NCBI GenBank assembly: GCA_002633025.1
Contig: NMRB01000030.1
Location: 392,137 to 456,136 of the forward strand
Direction of reading: 5' to 3'
Length of the DNA: 64,000 nt
Origin: Notospermus geniculatus
Lineage: Eukaryota; Nemertea; Pilidiophora; Heteronemertea; Lineidae
The notes under the pieces were generated by a model. It was not told the DNA's origin. It searched no databases and saw only the letters and a program-made list of their open reading frames with translations. Position numbers and translations under genes: made by a program. Below are positions 15,101-27,100 of the stretch, piece after piece (position 1 is the stretch's first letter; every line of letters begins with the position of its first letter).

Positions 15101-18100
15101 GACCCTTCTTGGATTAATCACAGAGCATGAACTTATGCACAAGCAGTTTTAATTGATTATCTTGGATTTATGTAACTTGAAATATAGTCTTATATATTTG
15201 GAATAAAATGTAACTTTGTACCCAAAGAATAAGTAACTTGGAGCCTGTCCTTGAATTCTGAAACTGCTGAAGAAATAGGTTTTGTAATGGGGACAACATG
15301 GTCTGAAATCTTAGATGTATTGTTGGCCGATAGTATCAATTTGGATTTAAACACAAATCATTTATGATATGAATTTATATTACTTTCATCATCATTCTTG
15401 AAACGGTCTGTAAGGCTCCAGTTCCATAGAGTTCACGTTTACACTTTTCACGCGCCACGCTTCACGTTTTCCTTTCGTTCCTCGATTCAGCGCACAACGA
15501 GACGCACATTACCTGTCCTGTGGCATGCTTTCTCCGAGGAACGAAAGGAAAACGTGAAGTGTAACGCGAGAAAAGTGTACACGTGAACTCTATGGAACTG
15601 GAGCCTAAGGACACAACTTCTAAAGATCATCACATACTGCAGTCTACATTCAAACATGTTTTGTGTGGACTTAGGAAATAGTTGTAAAAAATATACTTAG
15701 AATATCATCTACCAAGCCTTCAAAGGTTATTGAAGCAAAAGCAACATGAAGTGTTGTCATAGATGTAACGCCGTCTGTTACCAAAATCGCTTTCTAAATA
15801 AACTACAGTGAACTATGTGTGTACTTTATAAGCATAAAAGTGGTGCATTGATAAAACCATACGATGTGAAGTGCTGTAAAAATGCAACAAAGGATGACCT
15901 ATACACTCCTGACTTTCTGGAACTGAATATAAAACCGTATTTCCTGAATAACACTTGTAATATTTTCTTACCCACAACAGTGTCCAAAAAAACCTTTAAA
16001 TCTTCCTGAATTAAGTGAAAAGTTGGTAAGGACTGTGAACTTTTATTATTAACCTGCTGTTTCAGTGTTGTAGACTTGTAGATGCTTTCTGTTGTAATAA
16101 TAAATATCATTCTTGTCTAGGTGCCACACTCTATTGAGTGGTGCATTGGTCAGAATCAACTCCTGCAGTGGGCAAAACCATTCATTGGAACAGCCATATT
16201 TTCATTGTGATCTCTGTGTTGTACCTAAAGGCTGTTTTGTTGATTGTTTGTACCCCACCTAAAAAACTCTTCAGGTGCATATTTGATATACAGTGTGTCC
16301 CCAAGAATGACCCTGCTAATTCTGTAAACCTTACTACCTAAACCTTGCACCATTGTTTTTCTTAGCTGTTGACATCCGCCACTTGAAATTATGTTTCTTG
16401 AGGGCACACTGTATTTAATTCATCAGACATTGAACACAAACGAAAATTCTGAAAAATGCACTGTTCCGTTCAATTTACCAGTACCGTAATCGTTAGGCTA
16501 ATGCCATGGAACTAATTTCTAATTTGTTAGTTTTCACCTGCATCTTTACAATATGTTAGCTGAAATCTTTGAATTCTAAAATGGTAAAGATTTTAAGCTA
16601 TGATGTTTCCCGGAGTTTAAATTCCTCACTGAATGTGAAACTCACATGTTGGTCAAATGTTTCTGGTGTGAACTGTGTTTCGTATTCTCACCTTTGAATC
16701 ACAGTCTGGACTATGTCAGTGTCCACCCCAAGTACGTCACATCCTTTATTAGTGATGTCAAAGTCTTCTCCTGGGCTAATTGGGAGTAGGTAGAATTAAC
16801 AAGCATGTGTGGATGCCAAAATCTAGATGGAAAATGTAAAAATTCCCTTTCGTGGATATGTTTTGGTGCTCAGATTATGAGGATCTGTGTCTATGAAAGA
16901 ATACTTTTGGGAAAGAACTGGAAAAAGGAAGTGCCATAATGATAGGGGCCGAACTTCACTTTGGTGCCAAATCTGGGTAGCGATATGGTGCTTGTGATGC
17001 TGAATGCCATGGTAGGCCTACTTCATCACAAGTGATGTTATGATGCTGTTTGCATCTGAAATTGCATAACTTAACGACACACTGGATTAATTAGCAACAA
17101 AGGCAATATTTGTTCTTGATGTGTATACATGTATTTCAGATGAGGACTATGAATTTGATTTCAAATTGGGGGTTGCAGCGCATATTTACTGTACATCTCT
17201 ATGTTCATGGGACTATTATTCTCATACTATGTGCTTTTCACCTATGTCTCTTTTATATCTCTGTTGTAAACATATCCTTATCTTATGAAAATTCATCTGT
17301 TGTCATGGTACTTCAAAAGCTTTACTGAATTAGGACAAAATTTGATCATGGTGACCCCTGACGAGGTGGTACGTGTATAATTAAATTAATTGGCAAAACA
17401 AAAGACAATTGTAAATTTCAGGTTGTGTCAATGAACAAACATCACCAAACTTGCTAACTTTTAGGTTTGCTGTGTATTACACCGTGTTTAAGACAGATAT
17501 CCGGTATTGCTTCTTTCATAATTAACGTTTATTTGTTGTTGCCAATGGGTTTCTGAATCAATGAACTCTTTGAATGTAATGTACATGAAGGGGCATTTCT
17601 CATTCTTCTTTATCTCTCTCCTTGCAGCGGAACCACAGCCTGTTTGGCAGCGTTATGTCAGCGTTCGGACGTAACCAAGCACCGTCGTTGAACTCACCGA
17701 ATCGTAGCAACTCTCTCCATGCAAACCATACCCAGCCGCACAAGAAGGTGTCGCCGACGAATTCACTCAACACGACGAATACGCATCCAAAAACCTCACC
17801 GCAGAATTCCCTGAATAACGGGAAGGTCTCCCCCACGTCCTCATATAATCATCTCAACGTTGATTACCGCAACGCCATGAATCGATCACCCTCACCGTTA
17901 CCTCTGCAGCGACTGTCACCAGTGACGTCACTAGAGAGTGACCCGAGGAGGCTCAGTCATTCTAGGTATGTGCTTCGTAGGTGGTGAAGAGGTTTGAAAC
18001 TTCATCCCAGTCAAATGGTTTCACTGTGACTGTTTTTCGAGACAGCACCCTGTGAAATCTTCTGACTCAGATATTAAGTTGCATTAAACCTCTACGAGAC

Positions 18101-21100
18101 AGTTGTTCAAATCGTTACTCACATTTAAACTTCTAATGAATAGCAATAGTACTAGTATTAACTTGATACCAGCATGTCCTACCTCAATGATACGTCTATA
18201 GGAGTTTAGATTTGTTATGCAGCCCCTCCTATGCAACGGCATTACACTTTAACCTTCTAAATTAACATTAATCAACTACCCCGTACTCGGGAATTTAATT
18301 GTCCTCATTGTTTAACCAGCATCATAGAGTTGAGTACTGGTACCCAATCTACCCTAGAAAGTGATAGTGAGGCATGCAAAAAGTTGCAGTGGACTCCCTC
18401 AAACCATAATCTAACCTGTATCACGACTCATAAAAAGTAGTTTTCAAATGAATGTGCATGGTGAATCTCAAATTTCTGGATTTTAATCATCATCATCGTC
18501 ATGTTTACATGTACATTGAGTTTCTGGCGAGAGTCATAATCATCATCCTATTCCACCATTTCCTTCATGATGATGCACTAAAGCATTTCATGATTGTCTC
18601 TCTATCTACCTAGTTGCAGTGGTATGTCAATTTCATCTCAACCTCACTTCAGTGCATAAACATTACTAATCGGTCTTTCATGCATTGGTCCTGAAAGCAT
18701 TGGTTGTACCTCCCAATAACAAATTGGCTACAATAGTGGACACCCTCTGAAACAAAATTGAAGTCTGACAGACTTACCTATGCTCCCACAAAAAAGATCC
18801 TTTCTTCCCTCTTGTATCCTCTCGATGACCCCCATTGTAAAACCTGCCAAATTTGCAAAGAAATCAAATCAAACCTTTACAATTAGCATATTGATGTTGT
18901 ACCTGGCTGACTGTTGTGGCCGTATAACCTCCCCCAAAACCCTGCACTGATTCTACCTTCCAGCATGTCTACCAATGATAATGATCCAATAATGGACCAC
19001 GTTGAACCGATTTCCGTCTCGCTTGAAGTGCCGACGCCCTCCGACAGCCAGGAGTCCCCGGAGACTATACCCATGCGCTCTTTAGGGACAACGGGGAATG
19101 GGCTTGGCCAGGCCGTGGAAGCAAATACTCCACGGTCAGGTGAGAGAACCATGAAGAAAGGTCCATTTGTTTACAGAGAGTAAGTTGTTTGGTTTTAACA
19201 ATGTTGCCCGCTGGAAGTTTTTTCTGTGTGAAAGATCTTTTTCTCCTTCGTTCCATTATCAAGATGGCCGAGTACCAGTGCATGCATGTGGCATGTAGGA
19301 CGATATAAGCCGATCATACAGCTCTTAAGATTAGTTTGCATTATGTGGTCCTGGGCCTAGCTGTTTTCAGAAGACAGTTACAGAGTAGGCAGCATGATTA
19401 TCAGGCCCCATTTAGTCCACAACATTTAAATACAAAATATCCCAGATTATGAACAGTGATGAATGAAACTTTTGAGAGTTTGAAGGAGCATGCACTGTGT
19501 GTATTTCGAAAGAGAGACATTTCAATATATTATAGTGGTAGGTATAGGCCCAGTCTGTTATGAAGTGTTCTTACTCGTTCATCCATACTTGGAGTTTGAT
19601 GAACAGATCAGATGGTAAAATGACTTGGATGACTGAAATTCTATTAAAACTCAAATGTTCTTACATGTGTTGACTTCACTTTCTGTGGCCATATAGCTGT
19701 TGTAGTTGGATCCATATTGCCACCAGCAACAACATCTCCTTCTGCAGCTGGATCTGGAGGACCAATATTGGCACCAACTGCAGTTACGCTTTCCTCTAGG
19801 TAAAGCCATATTGGTGCCAACTTCAGCTGCACGAGGCAGTGACAACAGTCTCACTTGCCTCAAGTTATTGTCATTTGTCTCTGTTAAAAAATTCAGTGTC
19901 TGTATGTTTTCCAATCAGGATTCCAAGCTTCGAATGGTTTAACAAGTACCACTATGGTGACCCATACGATTACCTCTACTCAAATGGTTGGGCTTTTGAA
20001 AATCTCAAGTCCAAATCAGAAACACCTATCTATATACCCACCATACCTCGGACTGCAATACGGTCATAAGGTGACGTTTTGATTGTGGAGTGAATGTTAA
20101 GTTGATCTGTAGGATTTTGAATTCTTGTGTTGAGCCACCGAAATTTTCAAACTCAGGGGGTGTTGATGTTTAGTTGATCTATCAACAATGGAAAACTCCA
20201 CATGTGACCGTTTCAGTTGATCTATTGAAATCTATTCTAGGGTGTTGATGTAGAAATCTAATAAAAGATATTTGTTGTGTCTCACCACCACTTTTGATCA
20301 GCACTGTTTACTTCATCTATCAATGATTGAAAGCTGTTTGATTTCTTGTTCACTTGCTCTGTCAACGATTTAAAAGTATAGAACACGATCATGGACTTAA
20401 ATGTTAGTTGGTCTATCATGGATTCAAAATCAGCCAAAAATCTATTGTTTCAATATTCTTGCTATTATACTTCCCTTCTTGATGCTGGTGTAGTCTAGGC
20501 ATATGCAAATAAAACAGTTTAACGATAGACTGCTGAGAAATATGATTACATGTAGTTCATTTAACTAACAAAAGGCAAGTCAGTTGCATGAATTAATAAT
20601 CCTTATTTTGTGATGCTAGAAGAAATCATCATTTTGCTGAGTAGGAGGAAACCAGAGTTCCCACAACAACCTTTCATACTGCCTTCCTTGGTAGATGTCC
20701 TATGCTTATTGCTGATTTTTGACTCTCTAACATTGCAGCTTCCCTCATGAAGATAGTGACTTCAGTTACTCAGAGCAAGACTTTAAACAATCGTTGCCCA
20801 ATCACGTTAGCCCCGATATACTGAAGAGGTGAATAAATACACATTACATTCTAATAGTATCGGTGATATTGTGCTGCAGACAACTAATAAAAGCTTCAGT
20901 TTTGTCAGTTGATTGTGGCCAGCTAACTGCCCCTGAGTAGTTTTGGAAGAGCTGTGCCTGAAATGACACAATATGGCATCTGCATTTCACAACTTGTAAA
21001 AGGTTATCGAATGACTTGACTACTCTAGGCACAAAGTACCGATATGCTACTATTAGCTGAGACAAAGCTAGGTTTTATAATGAAATGCAGGAGAATGTCT

Positions 21101-24100
21101 CTCTCAATCTTTAAACAATTGGCACTCAGTCATCTTGTGTCATTCTCCCACAGTAACCTTCAGTGAATGCTAATGAATATGCAGCTAATGTTCTTATTGG
21201 TTGATGGAATATTTAAAGACCTGTAGCACGGTAGAATCTAAAGGAAAAGGTCTTAAACTAAGTAATATACTGACTGGAATTAAAAATAATCATGTACCGT
21301 ACCGTAGATGTAGACTGGCTAACCTGTTGATATAAATGCATATTGTCATTTCATTTAAAATTGCTAACGAGAGTGACCTGCCTGTCTAATATTGCACCCA
21401 TTAAGGTAACATTTGCATGTGTAAAGCTAGCCCTCGTCAGAGGGGGTATTGGGACTATAAGGCCTGTAATTACATTATTCAAAGCATGGCTAAAACTGGT
21501 TCATTTTGCACTCAAATGTGCTGATGATACAATAAAGAAAGGTGTGGACTAAACATAGCTCCCTGTGGCACGCCATCTGGTGGGGATTTCAAGTTGGGAC
21601 CAGGCCTGTTGGATTGCAGGTTTGAGATATTCATAAGGTATTCTAGGGTAGGGTTTTACATCCAAATGTCATCGGAAGCACTCATTTTGTGATTCAAATT
21701 GCATATCTTAATATGTCACATCACTGGCCATTGCGTTTCAATAGATTCGTGCTTCACTTTCAATGTTGTTTGAGTCAAATAGTGAAATAAGTTAAGCTGT
21801 TCTGAAACGCTTGCAGGTTATCTCTCCAGTCACGCAAGGCAGATTTCTATGTCACGCATTGTTTTGTGTGGGTGGGTTTCACTACTGTTCGTGACACTTT
21901 ATATTCCTTTACTTAAGGGGTCTTGTCACATTGTCACTCTACGTTTATTTTCTTGTTGCTCACGTGGACTTGAAATCAGTCGGATGCACATTTTGTGTGG
22001 GTGCTGCTTGTTGGCAGTCAGTGGTTGTATGACCTGCTATCTGCTGAAAGGAACCACAGCAAATGTTCGTTTGGTTATGGGTTCACCTGGCAGCGTTGTG
22101 ACCAAAGAACTCATGGTACTTTCCACGTTGCCTGGTTACCTTGAACTGGACTAAAAGAGCAGAAAATGTGCATCTGGTTAATTTTTTGTCCCTAATTTTT
22201 GCATGTCTTTTCTCTTTTCCACTCATTTCATCCATTATGTCTATCGTTTGCATGCAGCTTCCCGCAGGATGTACCCGACTCTGAGTCCGAACTTGAACAT
22301 GTCCAACCCAACCATTACCCTCGAAAGGTCACGCTTCCGTACAAGTTCAAAAATAGGTGACTAAAAAAATGCCCGAATCCGTATCTTGTTGATGTTTGTC
22401 TTATAAGTTGAAACCGTACCTGTGTTTGCCCTGTCATTTGCCCACGTGAGTCTTGTGTGCCTTGCACTATTGTCACGCTGGTGTGTTTTTTATGTTCATT
22501 AGGTTCACCAGAGGAGTTTGTTTTATCAGAAAGTCAGTCCATGTGTAGTTCTGTTGCAGCCCCGGCCTGCTATTAACGGCCACCTACTGATCTGTTGTCA
22601 GAGATTTATTCTTGCCAACTGGAATCAAGAGAGCTAGGGCCTCCTGTTCACAAGACTACAAATGGACTACCGTAATATACATGATTTGAGTTTGATTTGA
22701 GTTCAGCACCATATTTATAGTGATTTAAACTGTTGAAAGCTGTTCAGCTGTCCAAACGCTCATTACTGGCTGAAAAATTAGTGCATATTGAGAGAAAAAA
22801 TCCTAGGGTGTGCACCTGATTGCGATTTGTCCATGTGGTCTTGAAATATGAGTTCAAATCAGGGGATTCGAACATCTTAATATGAAATTTTGCTGATGAA
22901 TGCAGTGGTCATGGTAACTTTGTAGGTGGCACATTGCAATTGCATTATGCATGAGTGGTGCATGAACACATGAATGATTCTCCATGTATGTCCAGCTATG
23001 AGAAAAGTGGGATTGCATGCAAGATGGAACACCGGTGATCCTTAGGAAACTATCTGCAGAATGGATAAGGTATAGCTCTCATTCATTGTAACATTCATCC
23101 ATGCATGTCAATTGTCCCACGTCACTGTTCCTCTTTGCTGCAACATTCGGTACTGCGCTTGGTGGTGTTTTCCTCGGCACCTGATGAAAACGTCACGTGA
23201 TTTGAATCAAGGTGGTATGACGACAAGCATTTCGTCCGAGACTGTCATTGGTTGATTGTTTCCTCAGCTTGGGTGTTCAGGATATGATCAGTTGGAGGAG
23301 CTATGGACATGTATGATGTGTGCATGTTGAGTGTGGTTTTGTGCCTGTGTATGAAGACGAGTGTGTTTCAATGACGATGTAAAGACCTGGAGGTGATATA
23401 AGATATTGAAATGCGATAGGGTTGTTATGGGGTGGTTTTTGCAGCTGGATCAGTCCAAATTACTGAACATCTGTGGGTATTTCACTGAAACACATGGCTT
23501 ACTTCAGTAGGTATCTAGCCATTGAATGATGCTGTCTTTGATGTCCAAAGTTGGCACCTTAAGGTCAAGTTTATGAAGACGGATGTGTAGCCATTCTTTA
23601 AGTTGGCAAGACAGCACTTCCATATTAAGTTTGCTGCTTGTTTTTTTCCATGAAATTCCCATCTCGGATCAGATCTCAAACCTTAATAGTGTCATTCCCA
23701 TATTTTTTTGCAGCTCTCTAAACCTTGTAGGTAACCTAGGAAAATTTCAGTCATCCAAGTTCATTACAATGCACTTCATCAATTTGGTTCAGCCCTGAAG
23801 TATTTCTAGTAGAAAACTGAATAGCTTCATAAGGGTAGACATAGATGCACAATTCATTTGATTCTGCATGAAGGTAGGATTATAATCCTTAGTCAAAGCT
23901 GATTTGGTATCATTGATGCTTTGGTCACGTAGAAGTCAATATGGCTTCCTCATTGTTATCTCTGCCTAATGACTGCATATCTCATGCAGTTTGCGGAGTT
24001 GTTGGCCAAGTTATGGCCAAAAGGTATTAAAAAATGTTGTCATAGCTGGTAGGAATCCAAATGCATGGTCACAGACTTCCAAATATTTATATAATTTTTC

Positions 24101-27100
24101 TCGCGACTTCCGTATTTCCAGTTTGCCTCAGGAGGACAGTGATGCAGAACGTGAACAATGCCCACCTACTCCGCCACCCCGGCGAGCGAATCGGCGGACA
24201 CCTTCAATCAAACTAGCGTGTATAGGCAAGCAGAACAGTGATGAGAACCCTCTGATGAGGAAGATAGCTCAGCCACTCAAACTTGCTCAGGCTCAGGTTG
24301 GTTGAAAGTTTCAGTTACCGTTTTAGCTATAAATTAGGATAGGCCTACATGTATTTTGAAGGCCACACTTTTATGATTAGTGTAGTCCTTTATTCAACGT
24401 TATGAATACTGGATGAAACAAATTTGAGCAACAGCTAATCAAAATGTTTTCCCTCACTGAAAGCTAGGCCTGCTTCATTCCCTAAGTGTGTAATTCAGAT
24501 GCGCTTTTTGAGTACTGAGTCATATCAATGCATTTGGGTATTTTCAGGATGGAGATTATCAACTTTATTGAATTGGTCAAACTGTTCAGGTAGTAGGTGA
24601 TAAAATGCAGTTTTTTTTACAGATCCTTGATACTTTCTTGAAGGTTTTTTTGCAGTTTTGCTCTATTTTATGCTTTCAGCAATGGCACATGACAAAAAGA
24701 CCTGTCAATATTTGCCAATTTTGTCAGCAGTTGCTCATTCAAAAGCACATGTGGTTTTCTCTGGGCACTTCAGTTTCTTCCTGCTGTCCACTTATTTGCC
24801 CAATATGGTATATGGAGCCAGAATAATGCTGTGTGGTGCTTGGCTCTCAATTCTATATATATTTTTGAAACTTCTGTCATGTTCCTTCAGCAGGCTTATC
24901 AGTTGTCGCATCCTCTGACATAACAAAGATCGATGCATGTGTGTCACCTATGTGACCCGGCACAACAAAATGAGTCGGAATGCGCACAGAAGAAGACCGT
25001 AGATGATACCAGACAACAATTACAGAAATCGACAAAGTCATATTTTACAATGGGCAGACAATCCTGAAATCAACAAACCATTGGTGTCACCTTGGACATA
25101 TTGGGTCTTCTTCTGTGCGCATTCCGACTCATTTTGCTGTGGCGGGTCACATACGGTATGTTCTTGAGGATTCTTGCAGCATGTACAAAATTGTGTAGAG
25201 AAGATGTCAAGGCATGCAAGCAGTTCATGCTTTTCCTTGCCTGATGTTAAAAAGTGCTCATGATTGTTCATTAGGTGTTCTGGCAGGGGTCTTCAAAATA
25301 TTTTCTATTTTTTGTGCCTTCTCCTTTCCTGGTTGTTAAAAATGTGCCTGTAATGGCAGCAAAGGGCTGATAACATGCATACAATGTGTTCTTTATTTCA
25401 GGCCATGGCTGTTGCCGGTATGACTTCCGACGGAAAACACCGTTCCATTGATCACCCGAGGGTGTTACGCACCCCACCAGATTCACCCAGACGTGTTCGA
25501 GCTTCCTATCATACTCCAGGTACTAAGAGTTTGATGTTGAAATCTGTAGATATGTAGTCTTATTGGTGTATTTGTTGTTCTGCAACTGTAGTCAACAGAG
25601 TAGCTTTGATGATGAACACTGTGCATCTCATTCCAGTAAATCTGTTGGTAGACGAGCCTTATGTGAGTCAGCAGCTGCAAGAAAGCAGCTGCTTTTCCTG
25701 CATATTTACTGCTTGCGGGCCTGGGACCTTATTCACGAAGCGCCCACAACTCTACGCAGTGCGTAAACTATTGTCCATCTGCAGGCAACCTAAGATACAG
25801 AATAGCACAAAATTGACACACAAAATGATAATAAGCAAGAAGTCAATCTCCAGAATTCACGAATTTTTGACCCCAACCGGGGTCTTTTTCAAGTGGAACT
25901 TTACAATCTGAAACTCTAGAAGAGACTGAGGCAACCTAATGTTCACTATCAGCCTGACAAAGGATTTGCGTACCCTAAAAGTTACGGGGCCCTTTGTGAA
26001 TAAGGTCCCTGAATTTGTTCAAAGGCCATTTTACAGCAACTTGGGTGAATGCTGGATGAAAATGCACAGTAGGCATCATGTAGGGCTAACACAGGTTGAT
26101 CCAAATAAAACTTTAATGTACCGGTATGGAAAATGATAAGAAAAAAGGCAATAAAATCTTTTGATATCATCTTAGAGTTCTCACTGTCATTATTCTTGAT
26201 TCAGGGTCAATTAATTTCATGTCATTTGCGTGAATTTGTCTGTTGCTGAAGGAAAATTGAACCTGATCAACAAAACACTCATTGATTTACTAAAATTAAC
26301 ACTTCAAAATTCTCCTTTGTTAAAGTTGATTTGGAGAAAATATCGAATGTCCAAGAAATTTTGTGTTGTCTCCATCTTTGGGTGTATCATGTAATCACCA
26401 AGTGCTGAAGTCACAACCTCATGACATGAATGAAAATGTTGTTGAACCATACCAGTTGAATTGACTGCATGATAATGTGGTTACTCCGTAACAATAGAGT
26501 ATTTTGTCCACCAATAGTGAAGTTCTTACAAAATAGCACATGACAGTACCTTTATCTGTTTTGCTTATGATTTGTTGTTCATTTGCGTAATATACCCACT
26601 CATCACTTCCGGAATGTTCCATGTTTTTCCCTCTCGCCAGTTCAACCCTCATTGTCATCACCAAGTTACACCACCACATCCATAGGGTCTAACCCGGCAT
26701 CTCGGTCATCGAGCTTTCACAGCCAGGACCCCCAAGATAGCTGCTATGATGACACCTCAAGGTCGCAGACGCCACGAAAGCTGACTAGACAGGGCCGAGT
26801 TAGAGGCAGTGCAGAAAGCCTCGTTGAGAAGGTAGGTAACATGACCATAATGATTCAAATTAAGAAAAAATATTTGAATCAGATTAAGATTGAATCAGAT
26901 TAAGATTGAATCAGAAGAATTGAATCAGATTAAGATTGAAGATTGAATCAGATTAAGATTGGATCAGATTAAGATTGCATCAGATTAAGATTGAACCAGA
27001 TAAGATTGAATCAGATTAAGTAAATGGTAAGGTAAACCTATAGAAAAGTTATACAGATGGTTCCGCTCATGATTCTGGCATTGAAAAACCTCAACATTCT

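Larger units (their letters stand above)
12121..17627 (+). other. CaV1 intron E-F
   Basis: A 5.5-kb intron with four inverted-repeat elements (13321-13447, 13473-13682, 14725-14831, 15413-15606). I found no supported coding sequence. Confidence 0.7.
17966..24121 (+). other. Introns of the CaV1 variable linker region
   Basis: Introns 17966-18963, 19180-19918, 20070-20738, 20829-22257 and 22357-24121 separate the linker exons listed individually. I see no other gene, RNA or clear mobile element in them. Confidence 0.6.
24297..26640 (+). other. CaV1 introns K-L and L-M
   Basis: Two introns either side of exon L. The first holds the 203-bp inverted-repeat element at 24950-25152, the second the 287-bp element at 25723-26009. 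Nothing else is supported. Confidence 0.65.
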
